A stretch of DNA of 64,000 bases, taken from the NCBI RefSeq assembly GCF_019402665.1, contig NZ_VSST01000024.1, positions 62,001 to 126,000 on the forward strand, given 5' to 3'. The notes under the pieces are model-generated. The model made no database searches. It saw only the letters and a list, made by a program, of their open reading frames with translations, and was not told the origin of the DNA. Both the position numbers and the translations under genes were made by a program. Below, piece after piece: positions 18,285-27,151 of this stretch; position 1 is the stretch's first letter; each line of letters begins with the position of its first letter. This DNA is from Bradyrhizobium canariense (lineage in GTDB: Bacteria > Pseudomonadota > Alphaproteobacteria > Rhizobiales > Xanthobacteraceae).

Positions 18285-20852
18285 CTAGCATTTGGGCTGG
18301 TTCGGCGGGCACTTCTTTGCCGCCGGCGGCGGAGCCGGAGGACGCGGTGGGGGCGCTGCTGGGCGCGGCGGCGGCGGTGGCGCGACGGCCATCCGAGGCG
18401 GCGGAGGTGGCGCCGGCCGGGCGACCGGCGGCGGCGGCGCGGGACGCGCCATTGGCGGCGGCGCGGGACGCGCCATTGGCGGCGGCGCCGGCCGAGCGAC
18501 CGCGGCGGGCGGAGCCACCCGTGGCGGTGGCGGCGGTGCAATACGCGGTGGAGGCGGAGGCGTCGGGCGCGCCACGGCCTGAGGCCGCGGTGGTGGTGGT
18601 GCCGGCGGCCGGGCAGCCTGGGCGGGAGCAGCGGTCGGCTGATGCTGCGGCCGGATCGGCTCCCGCACCGCCGAGGGCGGCGGCGTGACCGGTCGTCCAA
18701 CTGGGCCAGGAGGCGGAGGCGTGCGGGCAGCCGGCGGCGAGCCAGCCGGCTCCCGGGTCGCGGACTTGCCATGGTCCCCAGGCCCGGTCCCGGGCGGGGC
18801 CTGGGCAACCGGCGGCTTCGGCAGTTGGCCGGGCACAGCGGCCGGGCTTGTCGCCGTGGGCGCAGTCGCCGGCGCGCCGGTCGGTGCACCGGGATGGGCT
18901 GGCGGCGTGGTGCCGGGAGCAGCAGTCGTCGGCGCGCCCGTAGGCGCTCCCGCAGGCACTCCCGCAGGCACTCCCGAATGGGTCGGCAGCGGCGCGCCGG
19001 GAGCAGTGGCTGTCGACTGCCCGGGTCTGCCGCCCGGCAGTGGCCCGGCTCCCGCTGACGGTACAGGTGGACCGCCATGGGTGCCGGGAACCGGCAGCGT
19101 GTTGGCTTGGGGCAGCTTGGCCGGTGGCGTGGCAGATGGACTGGCAGGCGGAGCGGCAGGTGGCGTACCGGTCGGCGCGGCATTGGCGGGCGTCGCCGGA
19201 GGCGTTCCTGGCCTCGCCGTCGGCCGCATCGTCGCGCTCGGCGGCATCGGCGCCTTGCCCTGCTGAATCAGGGCGGCACGCTGCAGGACCGCCTGCGGCA
19301 TGGCTGGACCAGCCGGATTGGTGCGCCCGGCAATGGCCGGTGTGAGATTGCCCGGTCCCGCTCCGGTACCCGCACCCGCACCCGCACCCACCGGCGGTGC
19401 CGGCGGCTGGTTGATCACTGTGTTGATGACCGTCGTATTATGGATGTTCTGATAGATGATGTTGTTCGGCGGCGGTGCGACATAGACCGGCGGCCTGACG
19501 AACACGGGAATCGGCACGAACATCGGCTGCGGCAGCACGAACAGGCCGATCACCGGCATCGGCGGCGACAGCACGACGAAATCCGGCGGCGGCGGCGGCA
19601 GATAGTAGACCGGCGGCGGCGGTGGCGGCGCGAAGCCAAAATCCGGATCGCTGAAATACAGTACGGGACGGTCGACATAGACCACCTCCTCCGGCGGCGG
19701 TGGCGGCACGTCGTAGTCGATCATCGCGAAGCTCGGCGGCGGCTCGGGCGGCGCGGTGAGAATCGCCAGGCGCCGGCGCGCATCCGCCGCATGCGGACCG
19801 CGCGGATAGCGACGCAGATACGACCAATAGGCTTCCGGCGTGTCGGTACGATAGGTCCGCCGCCAGGTGATGGCCTCGCGGCGCGCCGCGACGATCACCA
19901 TCACGCGCTTCGACAGCGGGTCGCCGGGATAGGCGGAGAGAAACTCTTCGTAAGCTGGAAGCGTGTCGCGCGTGAGCGCGGCGGCATAGGCATCCTGCAC
20001 GCCGAGATCGCGGATCGGCTTGTTGCGGATCGCAGCGACTTGGTCGGGCGCGGCCTCCGGCGGCGGCGCGTCGGGCCCGCGCTCGAAGAACGAGAATTGC
20101 GCCGATATCTTCTGCTCGTTCCAGGGCACCTGCGCGCCCTTGCTGGCCTCGTTGACGCGCAGGCGAACGCGGTCGAACACTTCGGGCAGCGGCAGGCCGC
20201 CGGTGCGGATCATCTCCGCCAGCGACTGCGCATAGATGCCGTACGGTCCGGGCTCCTCGGGCGCCACCGTGCCGGGCGCGGCGTCGAACGCGATCAGCAT
20301 GTTGGCGTCGGGCTCGACCAGCGCAAGTCCGCTCGCGATCTGCTGGCCGCCCTCCACGAAGGGCTGCGCCCGCGCGGCGTCGAGCACGATGATGTTGGCC
20401 TTGAGCGGAACGGAGGCGAGCTGGCGGAGATAGTCGCCGATGCGCAAGCCTTCGGTCGGAATGTCGGTGTCGCGGGTGATGTTGGAGTCGACCGGGATGA
20501 AATAGTTCTCACCCGCAAGCTGCACGCCATAGCCGGCGAGATACACCATCGCGACGGTGCCCGGTCCGGAGGCCTGCGCCTTCTGGATGAAATCGCGAAA
20601 GCTCTTGCGCAGCGTGTCGCCGTCGAGATCGCGGGCGCCGACGACGTCGAAGCCCGCCGCCTGCAGCGTCTGCGCGATCAGGCCGGCATCGTTTGCCGTC
20701 GTCGCCAGCGGCGACTTGGCATAAGCGCCGTTGCCGACCACGAGCGCGATACGCTTTTCCTGCTGCTGCGCACGCGCCGGCTCCGGCGCGCCTGCGGCAA
20801 GGACCGCGATCGGCAGGAGAAGGCAAATGAAGGCTCTGAGCGTCCCACGCAT
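18285..20852 (-). CDS. Secreted caspase-fold (C14) protein with dead catalytic dyad and proline-rich tail
   Basis: The protein has about 855 residues. A signal peptide (to about residue 28, ending PARAQ) leads into a peptidase C14 p20 domain with RIALVVGNGAYA and LATTANDAGLIAQTLQAAGF. The usual His motif (AGHG) reads VYLAGYGVQ, so the His is Tyr108. The usual Cys motif (DACR) reads VLDAARAQPF, so the Cys is Ala160. Both catalytic residues are therefore absent. A middle region (about 310-430) contains AYLSAYPGDPLSKRV-like repeats found in such proteins. From about residue 430 to the end the chain is extremely rich in Pro, Ala and Gly, and it finishes CPPNQPKC. ATG 20852 is chosen because the signal peptide starts there. 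A structural, binding or decoy role in the periplasm is inferred. Confidence 0.8.
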   Translation of the reverse strand: MRGTLRAFICLLLPIAVLAAGAPEPARAQQQEKRIALVVGNGAYAKSPLATTANDAGLIAQTLQAAGFDVVGARDLDGDTLRKSFRDFIQKAQASGPGTVAMVYLAGYGVQLAGENYFIPVDSNITRDTDIPTEGLRIGDYLRQLASVPLKANIIVLDAARAQPFVEGGQQIASGLALVEPDANMLIAFDAAPGTVAPEEPGPYGIYAQSLAEMIRTGGLPLPEVFDRVRLRVNEASKGAQVPWNEQKISAQFSFFERGPDAPPPEAAPDQVAAIRNKPIRDLGVQDAYAAALTRDTLPAYEEFLSAYPGDPLSKRVMVIVAARREAITWRRTYRTDTPEAYWSYLRRYPRGPHAADARRRLAILTAPPEPPPSFAMIDYDVPPPPPEEVVYVDRPVLYFSDPDFGFAPPPPPPVYYLPPPPPDFVVLSPPMPVIGLFVLPQPMFVPIPVFVRPPVYVAPPPNNIIYQNIHNTTVINTVINQPPAPPVGAGAGAGTGAGPGNLTPAIAGRTNPAGPAMPQAVLQRAALIQQGKAPMPPSATMRPTARPGTPPATPANAAPTGTPPAAPPASPSATPPAKLPQANTLPVPGTHGGPPVPSAGAGPLPGGRPGQSTATAPGAPLPTHSGVPAGVPAGAPTGAPTTAAPGTTPPAHPGAPTGAPATAPTATSPAAVPGQLPKPPVAQAPPGTGPGDHGKSATREPAGSPPAARTPPPPGPVGRPVTPPPSAVREPIRPQHQPTAAPAQAARPPAPPPPRPQAVARPTPPPPPRIAPPPPPRVAPPAAVARPAPPPMARPAPPPMARPAPPPPVARPAPPPPPRMAVAPPPPPRPAAPPPRPPAPPPAAKKCPPNQPKC

Positions 20853-21041
20853 GGCTTGCTTGCCCGTTTTGTTGTTGAGGTGCCGCCCCGCATTAGACGC
20901 GTGGCCAGCTGAATGGCACTTGAACGAAAGGCTTCCAAATAGCGAAGACTTGGATTGAGGCGGAGGGATGGCCACCCGCGCCGGCGTCAGCTCCGCGTAA
21001 GTGACGCGGCGACGCACCGGCGCGAGGCGAAGTCAGCCGGT

Positions 21042-21782
21042 TCAGCCCTGCGCGATCAGGTCGACCGTTCCCGTCGTGAGCCGATAGATGCCGCCGACGA
21101 CCTTCAGCTTGCCCTGCTCCACGGCCGCGTTGAGGATCGGCGCTGCCGATTTCAGCTTCGCGATGTTGTCGATGACGTTCTGCCGGATCGCCTTGTCGAG
21201 GACGTCCCCGCCCTGCTGCATCGCAGCCTTGGCGGCGGGCGTGATCGCATCGACCAGCGAGGGAATATGGCCCGGCGGCGGCTTGTTGTCCTTGATCGCC
21301 TTCAGCGTCGCATCGATCGCGCCGCAAGCGTCATGGCCGAGCACGAGGATCAGCGGCGTATTCAGTACGGCCACCGCGTATTCCATGCTGGCGATGGTTT
21401 CGGTGCCGGCAAAATTTCCGGCGACGCGGCAAACGAACAGATCGCCACGGCCGGTGTCGAAGGCATATTCCGGCGCGATGCGCGAATCGGCACAGCTCAG
21501 CACGGCGGCAAACGGGTTCTGTCCGCCGACCAACGCCTCGCGCTCGTGCTTGAAATCGTGCCGCCGCGACACCCCGTCGACATAGCGCGCATTGCCTTCC
21601 GTCAGGCGCTTCAACGACGCATCGGGTGACAGCACGTTCTGCGGCTTGGGCGGCGCCTTGGTCTCCTTGGCGAAAGCATTGCCGGCGAGGGCAAGGCCGA
21701 ACGCGGCGGCGCCAAACAGCATTGCGGACCGCCGCGACGGCCCAGCGTTTCCCTGCAGAGCTTCAGAGCATTTGTCGCACAT
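21042..21782 (-). CDS. Periplasmic beta-class carbonic anhydrase, Tat-type signal
   Basis: Beta-carbonic anhydrase interconverts CO2 and bicarbonate with a zinc ion. Zinc ligands are visible as Cys and Asp/Arg in AVLSCADSRIAPE and His/Cys in LGHDACGAIDA. The N-terminus has SRRSAMLFGAAAFGLALAG ending NAFA, a twin-arginine-like signal followed by a hydrophobic stretch, so export as a folded zinc protein is likely. The ATG at 21782 has an excellent GGGAGG seven bases upstream and gives 246 residues. The N-terminal MCDKC pair of cysteines precedes the signal. It is downstream of dnaE1 on the same strand, but any shared job is unclear. Confidence 0.9.
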   Translation of the reverse strand: MCDKCSEALQGNAGPSRRSAMLFGAAAFGLALAGNAFAKETKAPPKPQNVLSPDASLKRLTEGNARYVDGVSRRHDFKHEREALVGGQNPFAAVLSCADSRIAPEYAFDTGRGDLFVCRVAGNFAGTETIASMEYAVAVLNTPLILVLGHDACGAIDATLKAIKDNKPPPGHIPSLVDAITPAAKAAMQQGGDVLDKAIRQNVIDNIAKLKSAAPILNAAVEQGKLKVVGGIYRLTTGTVDLIAQG

Positions 21783-21899
21783 GTCGCGTTTCCTCCCGGC
21801 GAGGTGGACGATGGCATCGCCGCGATCATAGCCGCAATGACGTGACGAAACCACAACATCCGCAGGGAGCACGCACGACCTTCAGCGCTGGCCACTCGA

Positions 21900-24800
21900 T
21901 CAGAGCTGCTGCACGTCCACCACGCCCGCGACCGCCTTGATGGCGCCGGCGATCTGCGGCGAGACCTTGAAGCGGCCGGGCAGCTTCATCTCGACCTCGG
22001 TCTCGAGGTCGAGCATCATGACCAGCGAGACCTCGCCGTCGCCGTTGGAGCGGCGCGCTGTGCCGGGACTGCCGACCTTCGGCGCGGCGTCGTTGGAAGC
22101 GGCCATGTCGGGGCCGGCGAGACGCTTGGCGATCGATTCCAGGGGCTTGGTATCGCGCACGAAGATGCGCAGGCCCTTCTGCGTCTTGGCCGCCGCCTCG
22201 TCCAGCGGTTCGGCGTGGAGCACGCGCGCGCGGACGTCCTCGCCCTGAAGCTCGGCGCCGAGCTGGAGCAGCACCGCGGCGCCCGGCTCCAGCACGTCGC
22301 GATATTGCGCAAGGCCTTCGGAGAACAGCACCGCCTCAAAGTGACCCGTGGGATCAGAGAGCCCCATAATGCCCATCTTGTTGCCGGTCTTGGTGCGCCG
22401 CTCCATGCGCGACACCACGGTGGCAGCGACCTTGCCGGCGGTGGCACCGGTCTTCACCGCGCGGGAGAACTCGGCCCAGGACTGCACACGCAGCCGCTTC
22501 AGCACGGTGGCGTAATCGTCGAGCGGATGCCCCGACAGGAAGAAGCCGATCGCATCATATTCGCGGCGCAGCCGCTCGGCCGGCAACCAGGGCTCGATCT
22601 GCGGCAGCATGATGGTCGGCGCGTCGGCCGAGCTGCCGAACATGTCGTTCTGGCCGATGGTTGCAGCTTCGTTCGCCCGCTGGCATGCGGCGAGAATCGA
22701 GTCGGCGCCGGCGAAGACCCGCGCCCGGTTCGGCTCCAGGGTGTCGAAGGCGCCCGCAGCAGCGAGGCTTTCGATGATGCGCTTGTTGATCGCGCGCGGC
22801 GACACTCGCGCGGCGAAGTCGGCGAGCGAGGTGAACAAGCCGTTTTTGGTCCGCTCCGCGATGATCTGCTCGACGGCCGCAATGCCGACGCCCTTCAGCG
22901 CCGCGAGCGCGTAGTAGATGGTCTTGTCGCCGACCTCGAAAGTCGCGCCGGAGCGATTGACGTTGGGCGGCTCGACCTTGATGCCGAGGCGCTGCGCCTC
23001 GGCGCGGAATTCGGACAGCTTGTCGGTATTGTTGAGATCGAGCGTCATCGACGCCGCGATGAACTCCACCGGGTAATGCGCCTTCATGTAGGCGGTGTGG
23101 TAGGACACCAGCGCATAGGCCGCCGCGTGGCTCTTGTTGAAGCCGTAGTCGGCGAATTTCGCCAGCAGCTCGAAGATGGTATCGGCCTGCCCCTTCGGCA
23201 CGCCGTTCTTCACTGCGCCTGCAACGAAGATCTCGCGCTGCTTCTCCATCTCGGCGCGGATCTTCTTGCCCATGGCGCGGCGCAGCAGGTCGGCGTCGCC
23301 GAGCGAATAGCCCGACATCACCTGCGCGATCTGCATCACCTGTTCCTGGTAGATGATGACGCCGAAGGTCTCCTTGAGAATCGGCTCCAGCACGGGGTGG
23401 AGATATTCCGGCTCCTCGTCGCCGTGCTTGCGCGCGCAATAGGTCGGGATGTTCGCCATCGGACCCGGTCGATAGAGCGCGACCAGCGCGATGATGTCCT
23501 CGAAACGGTCGGGGCGCATGTCGACCAGCGCGCGCCGCATGCCCTGGCTTTCAACCTGGAACACGCCGACCACCTCGCCGCGCGCCAGCATCTGGTAGCT
23601 TTCGGCATCGTCGATCGGCAGCGTCGCGAGATCGACATGGATGTCGCGCGGCTTGAGCAGTTTGCACGCCACGTCGAGCACGGTCAGCGTCTTCAGACCG
23701 AGAAAGTCGAACTTCACGAGGCCCGCGGGCTCGACCCATTTCATGTTGAACTGGGTCACCGGCATGTCGGATTTGGGATCGCGATACATCGGCACGAGTT
23801 CGCTCAGCGGCCGATCGCCGATCACGATGCCGGCCGCATGCGTCGAGGCGTGACGGGTCAGGCCTTCGAGGCGCTGCGCGATGTCGAAGGCGCGCGCCAC
23901 CACCGGGTCCTCGTCGCGGAACGCCTGGAGCTTCGGCTCGCTCTCGATCGCGGCGGCCAGCGTCACCGGCGCGGCCGGATTCTGCGGCACGAGCTTGGTG
24001 AGCTTGTCGACCTGGCCATAGGGCATCTGCAGCACGCGGCCGACGTCGCGCAGCACGCCGCGCGCCTGCAGCGTACCGAAGGTGATGATCTGCGCGACCT
24101 GGTCGCGACCGTAGCGCTCCTGGACGTATCTGATCACCTCGCCGCGGCGGTCCTGGCAGAAGTCGATGTCGAAATCCGGCATCGAGACGCGTTCCGGATT
24201 GAGGAAGCGCTCGAACAGCAGGCCGAACTTGATCGGGTCGAGGTCGGTGATGGTCAGCGCCCACGCAACCAGCGAGCCCGCGCCGGAGCCACGGCCTGGC
24301 CCGACCGGAATGCCCTGGCCCTTTGCCCATTTGATGAAGTCGGAGACGATCAGGAAGTAGCCCGCGTACTTCATGCGCATGATGACGTCGAGCTCGAACG
24401 CAAGCCGCGCGTTGTAGTCTTCTTCCGTCGTGCCCTGCGACAGCCCGTGCACGCGCAGGCGGTTGGCGAGCCCCTCCTCCGCCTGCCGCTTCAATTCGGC
24501 CGCCTCGACGGAGGCGGCATCGGAGCTTGCGGCAGCGCCGACCGTGAAGAACGGCAGGATCGGCTTGCGCGTCATCGGCCGGAACGAGCAGCGCTCGGCG
24601 ATCTCGACCGTCGAGGCCAGCGCCTCCGGAATGTCGGCGAACAGCACCGCCATCTCGGCGCGGGTCTTGAAGCGGTGATCGGGCGTGAGCTGCTCGCGCT
24701 CAGTCTCCGCGATCAGCCGGCCGCCGGCGATGCAGAGCAGCGCGTCATGGGCTTCGTAATCGTCGGTCGCGGCGAAATACGGCTCGTTGGTCGCGACCAG

Positions 24801-25403
24801 CGGCAGGCCCTTGGTATAGGCGATGTCGATCAGGCTGCTTTCGACCCGCCGCTCCTTCTCGATGTTGTGGCGCTGCAATTCGACGTAGAGGCGGTCCCCG
24901 AACAGGCTGGCCAGACGCTCGCAGCGCGCCGCCGCGAGCTCGCTATAACCGCCGGCAAGCGCCAGCGAGATCGGCCCGTCCGGACCGCCCGTCAGCGCGA
25001 TCAGGCCTTCGGTCTCGCCTTCGAGCCAGTCGAACTTGATGTGGGGAGCATGAGTGTCGGGCGTCTCCATGAACGCGCGCGAGTTCAGCCGCATCAGGCT
25101 GCGATAGCCGCGCTCCTGCGCGGCCAGCAGCACCACGCGCGAGGGCAGCAGCACGTTACGCGCAGTGGGATCCTGGTCGCCGAACTCGATCGCGATCTCG
25201 CAGCCCACGATCGGCTGGATACCAGAGCCCGCCATCTTGTCGGAGAACTCCAGCGCACCGAACATGTTGTCGGTGTCGGTCAGCGCCAGCGCCGGCTGAT
25301 GGTCTTTCTTGGCAAGCTCCGCGAGCTTGGCGATCTTGATCGAGCCCTTGAGCAGCGAATAGGCCGAGTGAACGTGAAGGTGGACAAATCCGGCGCTCGG
25401 CAT
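21900..25403 (-). CDS. dnaE: DNA polymerase III alpha subunit (replicative)
   Basis: DnaE is the catalytic subunit of the replicative polymerase. The protein starts with the PHP domain (FVHLHVHSAYSLLKG). The palm active-site aspartates are in SMPDFDIDFCQDRRGEV. The thumb/finger region includes GFNKSHAAAYALVSYHTAY, followed by helix-hairpin-helix and OB-fold parts (MGIMGLSDPTGHFEAVLF). ATG 25403 gives 1167 residues, the replicative DnaE1 size; a GTG start at 25466 is possible but adds unconserved sequence. About 170 bases upstream on the same strand is a LexA-box-controlled 32-codon gene, and I see no clear terminator between them. Confidence 0.96.
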   Translation of the reverse strand: MPSAGFVHLHVHSAYSLLKGSIKIAKLAELAKKDHQPALALTDTDNMFGALEFSDKMAGSGIQPIVGCEIAIEFGDQDPTARNVLLPSRVVLLAAQERGYRSLMRLNSRAFMETPDTHAPHIKFDWLEGETEGLIALTGGPDGPISLALAGGYSELAAARCERLASLFGDRLYVELQRHNIEKERRVESSLIDIAYTKGLPLVATNEPYFAATDDYEAHDALLCIAGGRLIAETEREQLTPDHRFKTRAEMAVLFADIPEALASTVEIAERCSFRPMTRKPILPFFTVGAAASSDAASVEAAELKRQAEEGLANRLRVHGLSQGTTEEDYNARLAFELDVIMRMKYAGYFLIVSDFIKWAKGQGIPVGPGRGSGAGSLVAWALTITDLDPIKFGLLFERFLNPERVSMPDFDIDFCQDRRGEVIRYVQERYGRDQVAQIITFGTLQARGVLRDVGRVLQMPYGQVDKLTKLVPQNPAAPVTLAAAIESEPKLQAFRDEDPVVARAFDIAQRLEGLTRHASTHAAGIVIGDRPLSELVPMYRDPKSDMPVTQFNMKWVEPAGLVKFDFLGLKTLTVLDVACKLLKPRDIHVDLATLPIDDAESYQMLARGEVVGVFQVESQGMRRALVDMRPDRFEDIIALVALYRPGPMANIPTYCARKHGDEEPEYLHPVLEPILKETFGVIIYQEQVMQIAQVMSGYSLGDADLLRRAMGKKIRAEMEKQREIFVAGAVKNGVPKGQADTIFELLAKFADYGFNKSHAAAYALVSYHTAYMKAHYPVEFIAASMTLDLNNTDKLSEFRAEAQRLGIKVEPPNVNRSGATFEVGDKTIYYALAALKGVGIAAVEQIIAERTKNGLFTSLADFAARVSPRAINKRIIESLAAAGAFDTLEPNRARVFAGADSILAACQRANEAATIGQNDMFGSSADAPTIMLPQIEPWLPAERLRREYDAIGFFLSGHPLDDYATVLKRLRVQSWAEFSRAVKTGATAGKVAATVVSRMERRTKTGNKMGIMGLSDPTGHFEAVLFSEGLAQYRDVLEPGAAVLLQLGAELQGEDVRARVLHAEPLDEAAAKTQKGLRIFVRDTKPLESIAKRLAGPDMAASNDAAPKVGSPGTARRSNGDGEVSLVMMLDLETEVEMKLPGRFKVSPQIAGAIKAVAGVVDVQQL

Positions 25404-25573
25404 GGTCGCGTGACGGCCTCTTGCAGATGAGATGGAGCGGTCACCGGCACGGGAGGCATCCTGCACTCGCCCGGCCGACTCGCCTCATAATGGTGGGGCG
25501 TCACGCTGCCAGAGTCCACGCCAGAGCGGCCAATCGGCCGCGTCGTCCTGCTTTTCCCCAACCTGGCCAGCGC

Positions 25574-25672
25574 CTAGAGCTGCGGGAGCACCTGGGCCCA
25601 GATCGCGATCATCCCGACAAACAGCGCGATCGAGGCTAGCGCGGCGGCTTCTTCGACGAAAATCCTGAACAT
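25574..25672 (-). CDS. 32-residue single-pass membrane peptide, predicted SOS-regulated
   Basis: A short frame (ATG 25672, TAG ending 25574) encodes 32 residues: a short amphipathic start MFRIFVEEAAAL, then one hydrophobic segment (ASIALFVGMIAIWAQVL) and PQL. The initiation codon has GGAG six bases upstream. Directly upstream is a promoter covered by two GAAC-N7-GAAC LexA boxes. Small SOS-induced inner-membrane peptides are known, such as TisB toxins and the Caulobacter cell division inhibitor SidA. This peptide has the same size and layout, but I cannot confirm homology by eye. It is a likely division inhibitor or membrane toxin of the SOS response (inference). It is on the same strand as dnaE and upstream of it. 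Confidence 0.7.
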   Translation of the reverse strand: MFRIFVEEAAALASIALFVGMIAIWAQVLPQL

Positions 25673-25689
25673 GGCTTACTCCATGGTGA

Positions 25690-25733
25690 GAACGTATGAA
25701 GAACATTGTTCTCATTTCGTTCTCAGGAGTCAA
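25690..25733 (-). promoter_or_regulatory. Promoter with two LexA (SOS) boxes
   Basis: Read on the minus strand, TTGACT (25733-25728), a 17-base spacer and AACAAT (25710-25705) form a plausible sigma-70-type promoter. Two exact alphaproteobacterial LexA boxes overlap it. One at 25708-25722 reads GTTC-N7-GTTC on the plus strand and covers the spacer and part of the -10. The other at 25690-25704 reads GAAC-N7-GAAC on the plus strand and covers the expected start point. The two are separated by 3 bases in mirrored orientation. This predicts tight repression of the gene starting at 25672. Confidence 0.8.
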
Positions 25734-25785
25734 GCCATCTCGACCGTCTCGAAACGGAATGGTTAACCCGCTGAAGTCCAACAAC

Positions 25786-25812
25786 AAAAAAGCCCCGGCC
25801 GATGGCCGGGGC
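25786..25812 (-). terminator. Intrinsic terminator of the outer-membrane protein gene
   Basis: GCCCCGGCC (25792-25800) and GGCCGGGGC (25804-25812) form a perfect 9-bp stem with a 3-base loop. On the minus strand it is followed by six T residues (25791-25786). It lies 46 bases past the stop of the gene ending at 25858 and insulates it from the SOS promoter. Confidence 0.9.
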
Positions 25813-25857
25813 TTTCGCCGACCGCTCGAAGTCGAGCGATCGATATCAGGCATCTAC

Positions 25858-26577
25858 TCAGTAGCGGCCGAGGCTCGGGCCGCCGAACTTATAGTTCAGG
25901 CGGACGAGGCCCATGTCGACGTCCTGACGGATGCGATCGGTCGAGGGCACCAGCGCGAAGGTGACGTTCTTGTCCTGCAGGAAGATGTGGTTGTACTCGA
26001 CGCCAACCGACCAGTTCGGGGCGAAACCGTACTCGAGGCCGGCACCGATCGTGCCACCCCAACGGGTCTGATCGTTCGAGGACAGCAGCGCGCCGCCAAG
26101 GGTCGAGACTTCATACTTGCTGCCGGCGACAGCCGCACCGCCCTTGGCGTAAACGAGGACGTTGTTCCAGGCGTAGCCGATCTGACCGGTGATCAGACCG
26201 AACGAGTCGATCTTGGAGCGGTTGCGCGTCGCAAACAGCGCGCTGACGTTGTCGCCGGAGAAGTCAGCCCAGTTGCCCTGACCTTCGATGCCGAACACCC
26301 ACTGGCCCGACTGCATGCGGTAGCCGATCTGGCCGCCGACCGTGCCGCCGGTCGCATCGTGCGAACCCTCGCGGCCACCGCCGACGAGATCCCAGGTCGA
26401 ATGGGCGGAACCGCCGCCGCCGTTGATACCGATGTAGAAGCCGCTCCAGTCGTAGATCGCGGCAACCATCGCCGGCGCCTTGGTGTAAGGCCGCGCAGCG
26501 AGGTCAGCAGCCAGCGCCGGTGCGGTCGCGCCGAGCGCGACAAGGCTCACAGCAGCAAGCAACAGATTCTTGTTCAT
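25858..26577 (-). CDS. Outer membrane beta-barrel protein (Omp25/Omp31-like)
   Basis: This 239-residue protein has a clear signal peptide (MNKNLLLAAVSLVALG ... ALAAD) and the rhizobial Omp layout. It has DLAARPYTKAP after cleavage, YDWSGFYIGINGGGGSAHS as the first strand, repeated GGxxGYRM/GIEGQG strands, GAGLEYGFAPNWSVGVEYNH and the final strand VRLNYKFGG. It is probably an abundant surface barrel of the porin_4/OmpA_2 type and not a trimeric porin. It has its own terminator and a 250-base divergent upstream region shared with the DUF3551 genes. Confidence 0.88.
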   Translation of the reverse strand: MNKNLLLAAVSLVALGATAPALAADLAARPYTKAPAMVAAIYDWSGFYIGINGGGGSAHSTWDLVGGGREGSHDATGGTVGGQIGYRMQSGQWVFGIEGQGNWADFSGDNVSALFATRNRSKIDSFGLITGQIGYAWNNVLVYAKGGAAVAGSKYEVSTLGGALLSSNDQTRWGGTIGAGLEYGFAPNWSVGVEYNHIFLQDKNVTFALVPSTDRIRQDVDMGLVRLNYKFGGPSLGRY

Positions 26578-26829
26578 TTGATTCCCGTTCCAGTTTCGTC
26601 GTTAGGCCCCCGGGCCGTGGCGTCGTCATACCAGCGCGCGACGGAATTGCTGTAACCTCGACGCCACAGTCCGCGCCAAAGGATCGCGCTTCATTAATGA
26701 AGATTTACCAGCGCGCGCTGGAAGCCCTTTGAAACAAGTGTTTTCACGAGTTCCATTGTCGATTACACGACATCTGCGGCACACGCGCGTGACAACGTCG
26801 CGCGCACGTTCGCGTGATTGGAGAATTGA

Positions 26830-27150
26830 ATGCGCAGACGAATTGCCCTCCCCATTGTCGCCATATTTTCGCTCGCCCTCGCCACATTTGGGCTCACGCT
26901 CAGCGCAAGCGTGCCTGCGCGCGCGTTCGGGACCCACCATGCCTTCTGCCTGACCGGCGATGAATGGCCGGGGCTGAGCAATTGCACGTTCGACAGTTAC
27001 GCGCAGTGCCAGGCGAGTTCGTCGGGCCGCGCCCTCACCTGCATCGCGAACCCTTATTTCGCAGGTCAGAGCGATGACCCCTATGCGTATCAGAACAGGC
27101 CGCGCGCGCAGGTGCCGGGTTATTCACCCGGTTACTACGTGCCGCGCTGA
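26830..27150 (+). CDS. DUF3551 small secreted protein
   Basis: This protein has 106 residues with a signal peptide (RRIALPIVAIFSLALATFG ... ARA). The mature part has the DUF3551 cysteine pattern: FCLTGDEWPGLSNCTF, AQCQASSSGRALTC and IANPYF. Four cysteines probably form two disulfides in the periplasm. The C-terminus is rich in Tyr and Pro (PGYSPGYYVPR). The function of the family is unknown. It ends one base before the start of a second DUF3551 gene, so the two form an operon. Confidence 0.85.
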   Translation: MRRRIALPIVAIFSLALATFGLTLSASVPARAFGTHHAFCLTGDEWPGLSNCTFDSYAQCQASSSGRALTCIANPYFAGQSDDPYAYQNRPRAQVPGYSPGYYVPR

Positions 27151-27151
27151 G

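Noticed and set aside
18292..19270. Repetitive GC-rich tract that could be taken for a tandem repeat array or CRISPR-like region
   Set aside because: It is the coding sequence for the Pro/Ala/Gly-rich tail of the caspase-fold protein. Units are irregular and there are no spacers.
22215..25430. 1071-codon open frame on the plus strand opposite dnaE
   Set aside because: It mirrors dnaE codon structure, has His/Arg/Asp-rich low-complexity translation, and no recognisable domain or start site.
25485..25853. Longer minus-strand frame (about 122 codons) overlapping the SOS promoter
   Set aside because: It would run through the terminator at 25786-25812 and both LexA boxes. The 32-codon frame with a proper ribosome binding site explains the region better.
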